Below, one piece after another: positions 13,564 through 25,420 of a stretch of DNA of 64,000 nt. A program made the translations under genes and the position numbers. Positions within the stretch are counted from its first letter, which is position 1. Each line of letters opens with the position of its first letter. Source of the DNA: Archegozetes longisetosus (taxonomy: Eukaryota; Arthropoda; Arachnida; Sarcoptiformes; Trhypochthoniidae); assembly GCA_018873245.2 (NCBI GenBank), contig JAEMBT020000003.1:36001-100000 (forward strand), in the 5' to 3' direction. The notes below the pieces were generated by a model, which saw only the letters and a program-made list of their open reading frames with translations, was not told where the DNA came from and did no database searches.

Positions 13564-14193
13564 TTAGAACTTAACGTAAGTGCTTTCACGATCCAGTTTT
13601 GGTTCATCGTTATGATTGTCAATGGAATTGGGACGACCCGTTTTCATTTTACTATCATTTGAAGCATTACTATTATAACCATTAGAGGCATAAAGTTCTT
13701 GCAATTCGTATTGACTGCCAAACATTTTTGTCACAATAACTGAAGGCGAATCGAACATAAACGCTATTTTTTGGCCACTACTGTTGATAAAATCACGCGG
13801 TATTTTATAGCAATAGACCAGCGATAGAACAGTCAATATTATCGTGAAAACAAACGATGTGAGAAATACAGTCGAATAGAATACCAAAACAAACCAAAAG
13901 ATGATCTGAAGTCCTGATAAAAATGCATAAATTAATGACAAACATAGAACTTCTTTGAATATGCCGTAAAATCCTACGAGTTGAAATACATCGAAGATAA
14001 TTATAGAAATAATAGTTGCAGATCGGATAGGGTATAGTTTTGTATTTGATGCTTTCAAGTTAATCCAACTCAATAGTTTTGTCAAATCAATCGCCACATA
14101 AACAGTAACTGCCAATTCAATTATTATTGACAAACAAATAATAGCTTTGATTGCATGAAATCTATTGCTTCGATATTTAATTTGATGCATCAT
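13564..14193 (-). CDS. Four-TM family protein, intronless member (209 aa)
   Basis: This is a single open frame with four hydrophobic segments at about residues 14-36, 57-80, 82-106 and 110-130. It has short loops and a hydrophilic C-tail of about 75 residues ending in STYVKF. The TM2/TM3 boundary reads LVGFYGIFKEVLC, matching LVGLMGAWKEHYC and LLGLLGAFKEHFC in the genes at 19.8 and 45.7 kb, so it is a divergent member of the same family. Unlike the others it has no intron between TM1 and TM2, and its tail has no PPxY. It could be an intron-loss or retro-derived copy. It converges on the GPCR gene, with about 300 bases between the two stop codons. The start is one of two adjacent ATGs. Function is unknown; the pattern recalls tetraspanins but lacks their large cysteine-rich loop. 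Confidence 0.75.
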   Translation of the reverse strand: MMHQIKYRSNRFHAIKAIICLSIIIELAVTVYVAIDLTKLLSWINLKASNTKLYPIRSATIISIIIFDVFQLVGFYGIFKEVLCLSLIYAFLSGLQIIFWFVLVFYSTVFLTSFVFTIILTVLSLVYCYKIPRDFINSSGQKIAFMFDSPSVIVTKMFGSQYELQELYASNGYNSNASNDSKMKTGRPNSIDNHNDEPKLDRESTYVKF

Positions 14194-15498
14194 TCAGTTA
14201 ATTGTGAATTTGTTCTATGCAAAAATTAAACAGTTACTCTTATTAGTTAGCAATACTATTATGATATTCAGTTTTGTCAGTATATAACAGCTGACAAGTA
14301 CTTCACAATTAGTTTATCAACTAAGATTCATTTTCTAAACTTTTCTTTAAAACTTATCAATAAACTTATTAATACTAAATGTTTGGCTCAGTCTAGTTGT
14401 GAGTGAAAAATTCTAAACAAAAACTTAGTTTTTATAAGTCAACTCATCACTAAAACTGTAGACGAGAATAGTATCTGGTTGTAGCACTTCAATTGATTTG
14501 GATAAAAAAGAGGTGTTTATATCTACAATTGATGCGCCCCATTACATATTAGGTAAGTAATTATTATTTAATTATTCGAACCAACTTTCATACAATCTTA
14601 TCATAAAGCAATAAATATGTATTATTTCAACAGATTGATAGCTCGTATTTTTGATATATCAGCCCCGTTTCAGTTCTACTAAAACAATATGACAAAAATG
14701 ATTTTTCAACTAATACAGATTTTGGTTTAGAAATGAAAACTACGCCTACAGTGGAGACTGTCGAGTCGTACTTTAATCGAACGATTAATTGTAATTGGAA
14801 TGAGCCACTCTATGCCAACTTTCAATGTTTGTCGTATCATTCATTTTGATCACGATCAACAAAAATATTCATTTATCTAACTCATTTTTTACATCTTTTA
14901 TTCATTTAAGCCGTTTGGCTCTCCAGTAACAAATCAAATATTCAAAAAGACAATTAGGCAATCGTTTGTCTATAATTTGACAAACAAGTAGTTCATACCT
15001 AATAATAAAAAATTAAGGCGATTGTCAAATCGCGACACGCATAAAACCAAAATAAATAATTATAAATTAGCCAATAAATGATGGCATTCAATGTGAAGCA
15101 ATAGATCATTAATATAGTATTAATCCAAAGCTTGTCTTAGAGACAAGTAAAATGCAGATTACACTCAAAATGATCATCACTCAAATTGCAATTACAATCA
15201 TTGAGACAGAGTCCTGAACAATCAATTTTAGGCAAATAAACTTGTAAGAAAGTTGTATAAATTCATTATATGCTTTAAGTGTTTCGACTGCGCTTTCAAC
15301 TCAGTTCGCTGCTTAAATATATTACAATTTTATGATTCAAATCAGCGAATAGAATGCTCGCCACTATCTTAGTAACCATTAAACAGTTTAAAATCATTTT
15401 CAAAGTCAAGTATTTCATATTCAAATCCATTTATTTTAATAACTTATTTGAAAAATGTGGCACCAGTTTCGGTTGAAACATCTAATCATTTTTGCTTT
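14194..15498. other. Non-coding DNA upstream of the 13.6 kb gene
   Basis: No supported gene. A 38-codon frame at 14733-14849 (+) with an NRT sequon is the only coding-like trace and could not be linked to another exon. Confidence 0.4.
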
Positions 15499-15506
15499 TT
15501 TACCAT

Positions 15507-16325
15507 TAGTGAAGAGCATTGATCTGAAATCTTGAGCTTCTATAAGCGCAGCTCAAAATTTTGAGCTTTGAGCTGCGCTTGTCAAATTTGGTCTGAGCTG
15601 CGCTTGTACTAAGAAGCTCGAGTCCAAGCTGCGAGCTGCGCTGCTGAGCTTATGTTAAAAATTAAAAATTAAAATAATGAGTAGTAATCTTTGTAACAAG
15701 TATTTATCTTAAGTTATAATGAAGTATTTACGCAAAAATATATTAATTTTGATCGTACTCTGAAGAATGAATTCAAATTTCGACATCGGTGTCACTAATC
15801 AATAATTGTGAATCTTCTGATTGTATTTCACTTTCTTGTCAAGTCATGTTGAAAACAGTTTCAAGCAACGATTTTCTCTTATTTTGAATAATTATCAAAA
15901 ATTATTTGAGATTATTTTATTTCGAAAATAAAGAGATTTAAGCAGTGAATAGAAATAATATTTTTAAGGCCTACAACATCATTATTTCTCTCTTCAAATA
16001 AACAGTTATTGCATTAAATTACAGTTTAAAGTGAAATTTACTTTGAAAACAATAATTCATAATTCCGAAATGCATCTCATTATTCAATTCGATAGATCTA
16101 ATTTAACACCTAATTTGCTAACATACCAGAAGCAATTCAATAATCATTATTATTTTACAGTTAATACTGCTTTTTGCTTTTTTAAAAAATAAATCGGCTT
16201 CAAATGAGCTGAGTTCGAAGCTCAACAGCTTGAGCTTGAGCTTGAGCTTATAAGCTCGAAGAAAGCTAAAATTGAGCTTGAAGCGCAGCGCAGCTCAGCT
16301 CACAGCTAGCTTATGCTCTTCACTA
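15507..16325. mobile_element. hAT-type MITE with AGCTTGAGCT-rich ends
   Basis: The ends are perfect inverted TAGTGAAGAGCAT / ATGCTCTTCACTA, flanked by an exact 8-base duplication TTTACCAT (15499-15506 and 16326-16333). Both subterminal regions hold GC-rich clusters of AGCTTGAGCT and GAGCTGCGCTTG units, far above the GC of the AT-rich core. No open frame. Confidence 0.88.
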
Positions 16326-16333
16326 TTTACCAT

Positions 16334-17054
16334 AGCTTATTTCTATTGTTATTTCATGTGATTGAACCAAACAAAAACTAGTTTTTAGACATCAAAATCA
16401 TTCATATTATAGGCCAAAAGCAACACTATGTTATTTAAATAGCATTTCCATTCGTGCATATTTATTTTAAATTTCGATTTGAATTTTCAGTAGACTTATA
16501 TTTTTGAATTCTGTTCACATTGAATAAAAGATAAATAATCGAAAAATCGAATCACTTCTTACTCGAAAATGAGATTATCTTATTAATAAAAAATTTGTGA
16601 GTTAGGTCAGACAAGTCATTAATCAAAAAATTGTGACTTTGTAGTAAAATAACTTTCTCATATTTTGAACAACTATATCGCGAATTAAGGAAAAAGTAGT
16701 CATTTTTAAAAATGAGCTAACATTCAGTTTTGAAAAACCAGAAAATTCAGAATTTTAAAAAATTTCTCCGGTTCTGTTCAAAAATTATGAGCTTGCCTAT
16801 TTAAAAATTCAATCTTTTGTTATGAACGACTAAGACTTGATCTGACCATTTCCAAAGCATTGTGCCTTTGTTCCTCGTTTTGTCAAATTTCGCTCAGAAG
16901 TTTACTGAATCATAAAAAGTGAAAGTTTTCAGTAATTGTATCAAGTTTTCGAAAATTTAAACATTCTTAATTCTTAAAGAGTTTTAAGCCTCAAACTGTG
17001 TTCAAGAAAATTTTCGAGATTTCGCTATTTTTGCTCCTATTTTCACACCTATTT
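16334..17054. other. AT-rich non-coding DNA
   Basis: No supported feature. Confidence 0.45.
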
Positions 17055-17062
17055 TTGGGTTT

Positions 17063-17611
17063 GGTCATTCTACAGTATACGCCACCCCATCCTACTACAG
17101 TATACGCCACCCCTAGACCTACTACAGTATAAACCATTACTTCAAGCATTAATAAAATTCTCCATCTCAGAGCCCCAATTCGTGCATTTTTATTGAATAT
17201 TATATATGCAAATAAATAACCAGATCAATGCTTTAAAAATATAAATACAATGTGATGCAACTAAAGCTTCCTATTACAGTGCGCTGAAAAGGTTAAAGAA
17301 TACATTGCATTTCAATTTCTTCAAAAATTGCAGAAAATATCGGCGTATTTTTGTAAATTTCCACAACGTTTTAGACCTAACCTAATGTGTTCAGAACAGA
17401 TCAAACATATTGAAACCTAACCTAACTTGTTGAAACCAGACCTAACATACGTAACTCACCTAACCCACATAGTCTGCATAATCCATATAACCCACAAAAC
17501 CCACTTAACCCACCTAATCAACCTAACCTGATAGGTAGTATATACTATAGTAGGTCCAAGGGTGGCGAATACTGTAGTAGGTCTAGGGATGGCGTATGCT
17601 GTAGAATGACC
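17063..17611. mobile_element. hAT-type MITE with telomere-like interior
   Basis: Inverted ends GGTCATTCTACAGTATACGCC and its counterpart, flanked by an exact 8-base duplication TTGGGTTT (17055-17062 and 17612-17619). The unit ACCTACTACAGTATACGCC recurs within each end. From about 17376 to 17530 lie degenerate CCTAACCTAA / CCCACCTAAC stretches. Confidence 0.85.
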
Positions 17612-17842
17612 TTGGGTTTTTCAGTCTGAAAAAAGTTACGACTCTGTTAATGAATTAGGATCTAGACTTTCAGGCCTTTACAGTCTTAATGCAAACTAAT
17701 TTACAAAAAAAGAAATTCTGTTAATCAAACGTAACACACTTTGCTGTAGAACTTTCTTTATTAAAACCAAACTCACTAAAAGTTTAGTTTGACTTTCAAT
17801 TCTATATCGAAGATATATTTCAAGTAGCTTGTATCGCATATA

Positions 17843-18378
17843 TTGGCGTGTAACATAAGTATTGTCGAAATTTTCTCAAAGTATATAGAAATTTTTAGAA
17901 AGTTCGAGAACTAACATGCGTAGGGTGTATAAATGGTATGGGTTGCCCTTTATGCCTAACCACTGTCACAATTAACTCGCAGTTGTGAATTCTCTCAGAA
18001 GATGTCCGAAATTTCACTGCCTATTCGGGAACGTATTTTGTACGAGTTCGAACTCGGCCACAATGCAGCGACGGAAGCTCGCAATATCTGTGCTGCACGC
18101 GGCGAGGGCATCGTTAGTGAACGTACCTGTCAGCGGTGGCTCATGCGGTCCAAGAACGGTGATAGATCGTTGAAAGACAAGGAGCGTTCTAAAAGACCAG
18201 TTGACTCTGACCCGGACAAATTGCTTGCGTTGGTCACAGATTTTAGTGAAAGAAGCACTTTTGATTTGTCCCGTAGATGGGAAGCTGTTGTAGACTATGA
18301 TGGCGCGTATGTTGTTGATTGATTGTTTTTTGTTGCAATAAAATTTCAATATTTCCGGCAATACTTGTTACACACCAA
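17843..18378 (+). mobile_element. Internally deleted mariner-type element
   Basis: A 536-base element with TA on both sides and inverted ends TTGGCGTGTAACATAAGTAT / ATACTTGTTACACACCAA. It carries one intact reading frame (18002-18322), annotated separately. Confidence 0.85.
18002..18322 (+). CDS. Mariner transposase reduced to its DNA-binding domain (106 aa)
   Basis: The frame begins MSEISLPIRERILYEF and carries a mariner-type helix-turn-helix region with the signature SERTCQRWLMRSKNGDRSL, followed by a K-E-R-S-x-R-P linker (about residues 60-66). From about residue 70 it goes, without a stop, to a short C-terminal tail WEAVVDYDGAYVVD like mariner C-termini. The whole catalytic D,D,D region is missing, apparently through an in-frame internal deletion. 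It cannot cut DNA but could still bind transposon ends. GC content is higher than the surroundings, suggesting a recent arrival. Whether it is expressed is unknown. Classification as mariner rests on motifs read by eye. Confidence 0.7.
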   Translation: MSEISLPIRERILYEFELGHNAATEARNICAARGEGIVSERTCQRWLMRSKNGDRSLKDKERSKRPVDSDPDKLLALVTDFSERSTFDLSRRWEAVVDYDGAYVVD

Positions 18379-18669
18379 TATTTTCTTGAGTGATTTTATA
18401 TCGCCGTTTGAAACTTGTCATTTGAATAACTATTTTTTCACACCATTTATGATATATTTTTCTCCAAGGAAATACTTTTTTGTCTTTTACCAATCAATAA
18501 TAATGAACGCCATAACTACGCATGGGCCAAACATTTATACACTTGTTCAAGTTAATTTAGCGGTCAATTAACTTATAGACAACAATGGAGATAGCACTTT
18601 TAAGCTAGAATTTGTACTTCTACAACATGTTGAATTCTAGTCCCATTCAACATTGTTAGGTGCCACTGG

Positions 18670-19231
18670 CAATGGAGACTCGAAACCGATTGGTGGAAAT
18701 ACCAGTTAAAATCGGTTGAAACTCCAAGATCAATGTATTTTAAACACTAGAATCGGCAAATTAGTCGCCACTGGGACTATGATCATAATTAAATTAACGA
18801 TTGATTTGTTAATTAATTATGAGGCAATGCAAACTTCTTTGAAAGTTTAGAGCAAAGTGATCATGCGCTTTATTAAAATAGAGTTCTGTACGGATTCACA
18901 AACTTGTATTACAAAGTTTATGAACTTATTAAGCTTAAATTAGATCAACAAACAATGAGTTCTTCAATGTTTTCAATGTTACAACTTTGTCATAAAAGTT
19001 TGCGAATCCGTACAGAACTCTATTTTAATAAAGCGCATGATCACTTTGCTCTAAACTTTTAAAGAAGTTTGCATTGCCTCATAATTAATTAACAAATCAA
19101 TCGTTAATTTGATTATGATCATAGTCCCAGTGGCGACTAATTTGCCGATTCTAGTGTTTAAAATACATTGATCTTGAAGTTTCAACCGATTTTAACTGGT
19201 ATTTCCACCAATCGGTTTCAAGTCTCCATTG
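18670..19231. mobile_element. Foldback element with about 248-base arms
   Basis: Arms 18670-18918 and 18984-19231 are near-perfect inverted copies around a 65-base loop. Ends CAATGGAGACTCGAAACC / GGTTTCAAGTCTCCATTG. No coding sequence and no clear target duplication. Confidence 0.8.
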
Positions 19232-19239
19232 TGAGCCCA

Positions 19240-19802
19240 ATTTGCTGATATGACGCACATAGCTATTTTCTCAATTCTGTCTCAATTTTCTCTATGCTAC
19301 TTCAGGCAAATTTCTAGGTTAATAATTTACCTAGAATTTACAAAATTTTATTTCTAGTCACAAGTTTTAGACCTTGATTTTGAAATTATCGCACTGAGAA
19401 TTAAGAACAGCAAGTTCCTTCGATTTATCAAGAAACTTTGTTTTGACACTTGTGTTAAAAGTAGAGCATCGTATATTCTCATTACTTTAGGATAAAATCA
19501 ACAGTTTCTTTATTAAACCTCGAGTGTATCGAGACATCAATACTTTCAGAGCTCTCATTCATACTGAGTTCTGGAGTATACTAGTAATTAGGCAAGAGTA
19601 AGATTAACTTGTTTAAAAAAGACCTTTATTGTGAAGGTACGTTGAATTTTTTAGTGTTAAATCAATTTTTATTCTGAACAATAGATGCAAAGTTGCTAAT
19701 TAATGCTTAATAGCGAATACAACAGAATTTAATCGAGAAATCCTTTATTAGGGTTAAATAAAACCAGTAAATCGATTGATTTGATTAATAATAATCGATA
19801 GT
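19240..19802. other. Non-coding DNA, 3' flank of the 19.8 kb gene
   Basis: Contains the AATAAA (minus strand, 19749-19744) used as a likely poly(A) signal. Nothing else was seen. Confidence 0.5.
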
Positions 19803-20584
19803 TCACGGATATTGCTTGGCAGGATATTCCTGAGCGTAGGGAGGAGGTTGTACCGGTTGCCATTGTTGGTTAGCAGGTCCGGCAACAGACTGCTGGCCAG
19901 GATTCAAACCAGTAACGATTGGAACCACAACAATTTGATTCCGCGCTTCAGTTATAATGAAAGCAGGAGTTGCTCTCAATATTCTTTGCATTCGCAACTG
20001 TCTCGCAAATGAAAAGGCGAGGACTGTGACAGATAAGTCAAAGATGGCGCATACCCACAGTCCAGATGCTTGAATTGACGCATAAAAACTTGCGATCGTG
20101 CAAAGTGTCATGTAAACTGCAAAAGTCACTGTTGAGCAGTAATGTTCTTTCCAAGCGCCCATCAGACCCACCAGACTAAACAAACCAGATATAACTGCAG
20201 CAGCTATTAGTGAACTTTCTAGCATATCCTTAAAACAATAATAATTGATTTAGCAAATTTTGCAACATTTCACTATTGAATCACATAATATAATTATGAA
20301 TACAATACAATTTCGTTCTAAAAGCAAACAATTTATGTTAGCTTCAAATGAATGAGTCAAACTTTGTAAAATGCAGCATTTGAATTAGTATGGCAATTAC
20401 TTACTCTACCGTCCGTATCGTAAGTAGTTGTTGAAGCTTTGTTGTTCTCAACAATCATTTTGCTCATAGAGGCCAATATGACACATAAGATTAACATGAT
20501 TAGATTGACTGAGAATAGTGTCCATTTTTGACAAATATAATTACTGCTTCTCATTCTTTGCTGGTCCATTTCTGTTGCACTCAT
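19803..20584 (-). CDS. Four-TM protein with PPPY tail, two exons (201 aa)
   Basis: Exon 1 is 20584-20405 and exon 2 is 20228-19803. The intron of 176 bases is phase 0, from GTAAGT to a TTTAAG acceptor. Exon 1 encodes a short polar N-terminus and TM1 (after CQKWTLFSV). Exon 2 encodes TM2 (about 64-85, ending LVGLMGAWKEHYC), TM3 and TM4, then a tail rich in Gln and Pro with PPPYAQEYP. PPxY motifs bind WW domains of NEDD4-type ubiquitin ligases, so regulated trafficking or turnover of this membrane protein is plausible; that is inference. Its closest neighbour by eye is the gene at 45.7-46.3 kb. An AATAAA on this strand at 19749-19744 lies just past the stop. The family resembles arthropod tetraspan proteins, but I cannot assign a named gene. 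Confidence 0.85.
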
Positions 20585-20841
20585 CTAAACTAATTATCAG
20601 TAGATTCACTTATGAACAATATTATATAATATTAAATTTAAAGCGCAACACACAAATTAACTGCTCATAAATTTTACCCAATACTAAATCCACTCTAATC
20701 AGTCACGTCTGAAAAGAACTACTTAATAGATTAAACATAGAAGTGGCGGAGCAATTAAAGAACTATTTTAAAGCTGAATAGAGACTGTCTACATGTATCT
20801 ACACGTGCACAAAACACGTCTACATGACATTAGGTTATAAT

Positions 20842-21663
20842 TAGAGCTCGAACATAAGCTAAATTTTCAAACCCAACCCAACCCGTAATTTTTCTTCGCT
20901 AACCCAACCCGACCCGTACCCGTAAGAGTTTATAAACGGGTTACCCGTAAAAAACCCGTACAACCCGTAAAAATAACAAATATTCATAATTCAATATTTT
21001 ATTAAAAGGTGTTCATTACTACGATTCATCACTATAAAATTATTGTATTCTGTCAGTTATTTTTTTTTATAGAAATCAAAGTTTGATCTTGTAAATAGTA
21101 ATTTACCCACATTACTTGGATCAAGAGATAATCTTTTATTAGTCAATGCAATACAAACGTAGCTAAGGTTTCTCTCACTAGATAAATTTGTAGCAGAAAT
21201 TGATAGTAAACGCATTAAAATTATGAAAAGACGCGGATATTTGAATTTATTTTGTGCCCAAAATTGCATTAGTGGAGTGTTTAGTATAAAACTATGTGTT
21301 AAATCCAAATAATTCCGCACTTCGTCATAACTTCTATTGATTGAGACTGTTTTCTCTGCAATATTAATAGTCTTAGAGACTGAAGAGTCAACTTTAACAT
21401 CAGTAGTAATACTTTTATCAGGATTTTGTGTATTTTAGATATTAATACTTTCTGCAGTTGATTCCAATAAATTTATCTTCATAATTAGCATTTAATTATT
21501 TTCAAACAAAATAATTTTGTTTATGTACGGGTTTTCGAGACAAATTTTTCAAACCCGACCCAACCCGTAAAATATTTTTGCTGACCCAACCCGACCCAAA
21601 CCCGTACGGGTTTGGGTTCTTGACGGGTTCCTGACGGGTTTAGGGTTTCATGTTCGACCTCTA
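20842..21663 (-). mobile_element. hAT element with transposase remnant and ACCCAACCCGTA-rich ends
   Basis: The 822-base element is flanked by an exact 8-base duplication GTTATAAT (20834-20841 and 21664-21671). Inverted ends TAGAGCTCGAACATAA and relatives. Both subterminal parts carry many copies of AACCCGACCCGTA or its complement. On the minus strand, 21320-21057 encodes a recognisable hAT C-terminal dimerisation region. Confidence 0.9.
21057..21320 (-). pseudogene. hAT transposase C-terminal (hATC) remnant
   Basis: The 87-codon frame shows the hAT dimerisation-domain pattern: FWAQNKFKYPRL, then LLSISATNLSSERNLSY, then NKRLSLDPSNVGKLLF, ending near a basic C-terminus. The catalytic part and BED finger upstream are absent, so it is a truncated relic within the 20842-21663 element. 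Confidence 0.85.
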
Positions 21664-21671
21664 GTTATAAT

Positions 21672-22794
21672 CACCCCTTCCTCCCCATAATCTACTCTTG
21701 TTCAACTTTCGTTGACCCCCCCTTTGTAAGGACGTCTACTTTGATCAAATGATTGTTCCCATTCAACTATTATAATTGCTATTAAAATTCACATTAAAAT
21801 ATGAATATCACCAGTTTTATGACCAGACATCACTAAAATCGAATATAACTTAATTGTAATCACATTTAACGACAATGCTTTTTCATTAGTAATCTCATGA
21901 TAAATGATTTCTAATATAAACATTTTATAGATCGGTCTATTTGTTTATCGAGAACAGTCTGTAATAAATCTGTAAACCAATATCAAATATTGTGTCGATC
22001 TTTAACTTTGCAGTCAAAGCCAATATTAATACTCATTATTTCTCGGCAAAAACTATAAAAATCTTACAGTTTGCTTAATTTTGATTGCAAGATAGAGAAC
22101 GATTGTAGACGCCCACATGCGTTCAGACCCATACTCCTTATGCGTCCACTTTAGTCTACTTTTCGTATGATCCTTTCTACCCCCAACTGCCGACGTCTTT
22201 TGTGCACAGCCCCGTAAAGAACCTGGCCTTAACCAAATTGTTGAACTTGATTAAATTTGCAATTAGAATAAATATTGAGTCGAAATCAGATTTTTACATT
22301 TGTTTTTCAACCTTTTAATCAAAAGTATGGCTTTTACCGAAAGTTAATTGTTTTCATACTTGACGATACTTTAATGAGGTTGTTTTCATAAAAGTTGCTT
22401 TAAGTTGCATAAACTACTCAATTGTCGAACCTAAAAAACGAATTCCGCCACTTTTAGCAGCAACTAAACAGTAACCATTGGAACTATCAGCTCAGTCCTT
22501 TATCAATTTTATGTACTTAAAGATAGAAATTAGCGTTCAATTCGATACATAGAGCAATCGATTTTTGACTAAAGTCTTTTGTAGTTTTCAAGCGACTCCT
22601 TTAATACTTTTTTCTGTGAGTTGCATAGTATATCATATGATATATTAAATTGCATTCGAAACTTGATTACATTCACGTCTTAATAATAAATAAAATCTAT
22701 TTTGAAATATAAAAATAAACATAAGTTTTTTGATACAAAAATTGAAATTTCAAATTATGGTTATTATGACAGATAAAAAACAAAGCAATTGCAA
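21672..22794. other. AT-rich non-coding DNA
   Basis: No supported gene or complete repeat. Confidence 0.45.
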
Positions 22795-23280
22795 CTAAAC
22801 TATATCACGATTAACAGCAATAAATTGATCTCTGGTCACAGCGTTAACATTCCTAAGTGTATTCGAGAACAAAAATGATAAGCCTGTAGTCAATAAGACC
22901 ATAACAAGAATAGGTATTAATTGTGTTCTATTGAAAGTCAAAACAATTAGGACCAACGAATTAATAGACATGAAAATAGCGAACGATAAAACCGCGCAAT
23001 AATTATATCTCAAACTTCCGATTAGACCAAGTATTGAGAAGAGAGCAGTGAATATACCAAAAGTCAGTAACATGTCAGATGAAAGTTCCTGATTATCATT
23101 TAAACAAACCATTAAAAATCATTTATTAAGAAATTAAGTAACAAATCTTACCCATTTCGAGCTCAGATCTTTGCTAAAGCAAGTGATAAGAACTGACCCA
23201 ATGAGCGCAAGAGCTGATGCCATAATTAATACCCATTTTTGATACATTACACCATTAGTGTTAGTTCTGTCCCTATTCAT
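22795..23280 (-). CDS. Four-TM family protein, short-tailed member, two exons (140 aa)
   Basis: Exon 1 is 23280-23152 and exon 2 is 23088-22795, with a 63-base phase-0 intron (GTAAGA to AATCAG). I chose the ATG that gives MNRDRTNTNG because the paralogues also have short polar N-termini. An upstream in-frame ATG at 23367 would add 29 basic residues. Exon 1 carries TM1 after MYQKW. Exon 2 carries TM2 ending ILGLIGSLRYNYC, then TM3 and TM4. The protein stops soon after TM4 (AVNRDIV) and so lacks the Pro-rich PPxY tail found in its relatives. If PPxY docking matters in this family, this member may act differently or be degenerating. The frame is open throughout and both splice sites are good, so it is probably functional. 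Confidence 0.75.
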
Positions 23281-23367
23281 GTTGATTCTTAAATTTTCTA
23301 TCGAAAAACTTATCGATAAGTGATCGGTCTTCAGTCTTCTCTTATAAATTGTTGATTTCCTTTCCAA

Positions 23368-24863
23368 AAGTTATCGTTATTGCTCTGGATTTTAACATTT
23401 AATGCATTTTTTTGTCTCTATGAGACACTATCAAAAGTTTAGCTCAAATAACAAACAAATAAGTCCAACAGAAAGCTGTTCACTTATTAGTAGAGAAGTG
23501 ACTTTTCGGAGAGACCCGTTTGTTTCTTCAATTTTTATCTTCGGTAATCATCAATATTAGTTGAAGTTGTTTTTAGATTTCAAATATAGACTTCTAATCG
23601 ACCGAGTTTTACTTGTTTTATACTTTGCCATCGGATAGAACCAGTTTTGAACTTATGAGCTGATTTGACTGATTTGTAACTGTATTGTAGCTGTTTGATA
23701 AACTTCTACAAGATAGTTCTCAGAAAAGCATTCATAATTACATTTTTATACATGTAAATACTTTGGCTTTAACAGTATTTTATTTCATCTCAAAAGTAAA
23801 ATCAAGATACATAATACAGAATTAATATTATGTATGCACCTCTTGTTTCAGTTGACGTCAAAAGATCATTCTCGTAATACAAATATTTTAAACAATCGAA
23901 GACAAACTTATTATCAGAAAATATTCTATTGCTCAACATTATTAAGCACAACTTTCTTCTCAATGAAAACTAATGCCTTTCATAAGTTGTTGTATGCTAT
24001 AATAGTTTAATTTAGGCTAGTCCTACATTCCCAATAAAAACCGATCAAACTACCGATTTTTGGATTTTTTACCACCGATTACCGACCGATTTGACCACTT
24101 TTCATCACCAAAAAGTCATAACTTTACTCACTAAACTACACTTCTTATTATGAGCTATACTGTGCAGTTCACTCTGAAGGGTCCATTTCCAGTTACAAAT
24201 CCAATTTTTTTGAAACAATTTGATTGACTGTTTTATCGATAATTAGTCATAGAATGAATCATCAGATAACAGCAATAATATTAGAGAATACTTCATTTTT
24301 ATACTGTTATAGTAGTTTATGTAAAGTCAATTTGTTTCTAATTTTATTCAAAGTATTACTATATCATCATATTAATATGATCCATGATCGCTGTAGTGTA
24401 TAATGTACAGTGTGTAGTCTTGTCAGATCATTCGAGTGCAATTTGAGTCAATAATTTTGTAGTTAATGCGAATTAAAGTTCAATTTTTCTCAAAAATGTT
24501 ATTTAAAGTCAATTAAAGTTAAAATTTTTGCAAATTTTTCATTTAAAGTCTGTTTAAGCTAAAGTCTAATTTTAGAGTTAACTGAAGTAGCACTAATAAT
24601 TTGCTGAGTTTCAACACCTCCCTCAATTTCCAGTACTTCCGTAGACAAAAACTTTCAATAAAACGTAATAGGGTTTTATCTTTTCAAGCGATATATTACA
24701 AGTTATTTATTGATAATGTATTTTGTATTTGTTTTTCAGGTTCTAGCTAATTCAATATTACTTGCTGAAAATTTCTTCGAATAATTAAATAGTTATGAAA
24801 TCTTTTATCGATTTTTTACGGTTTTTAACTGTACTTGCGAATGTGGGCTGTGCCCAAATAAGT

Positions 24864-24913
<50 letters not shown>

Positions 24914-24952
24914 GTCCCGGAAACAAACCACTTACAATGGAACCATGATAAG
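23368..24952. other. Non-coding DNA with a CCGATTTT-rich stretch
   Basis: At about 24040-24095 there are clustered ACCGATT units that recall hAT subterminal arrays, but no matching second end was found. A TC microsatellite lies at 24869-24911. Confidence 0.4.
24869..24911 (+). repeat. (TC)n microsatellite
   Basis: An uninterrupted CT run of about 21 units. It creates low-complexity open frames on both strands that should not be read as genes. Confidence 0.9.
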
Positions 24953-25420
24953 TGAATCTCTATATTTTGATAGGTTGTGATGATTATTAGGTTCATAAGT
25001 AACATATTTATTCTATAATTCCATTCAAATGGTCATTCCATCATCACTAAGTTAGCTAATTAAAATTAAGGAGAATCAATATTAAAATAAGCACTAGTTA
25101 TTAAGAAGTTTCCTACAGTGGCGCACTGCAATAATTTAGGAGTCTTATACTTGAGATCCTAGTTTCGAATTCAACGATTAACTATTTTTTATTAAGTTTT
25201 TTGTGAAAATTTTTATGCATTTCTTTATTATAGTTAAAATTTCTATTATATAAAGATATATTTTCGATAATTTCTTAAATCAAAGTGGAATAAGACTTCT
25301 AGAAATAATTTAACCTTACTATTAATCAAATCAAAATTAATATTTTAAGCTAACTGTTGGTGATAATGATAGGATTTGTAAAAATGGTCAAAACATAACA
25401 ATTTTCACAATGACTGTAAG

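Noticed and set aside
14733-14849. A 38-codon frame with an N-glycosylation sequon that could be a first exon
   Set aside because: No downstream exon, donor or family match was found, so it cannot be called a gene.
16200-16310. A regular short-repeat array resembling CRISPR or a satellite
   Set aside because: The AGCTTGAGCT units are uninterrupted subterminal repeats of a hAT MITE, without spacers or cas genes, in a eukaryotic setting.
24009-24600. A possible hAT MITE with ACCGATT-rich left end
   Set aside because: No matching right end and no 8-base duplication.
24795-25005. Open frames on both strands with Ser/Leu or Arg/Glu runs
   Set aside because: Both are produced by the TC microsatellite.
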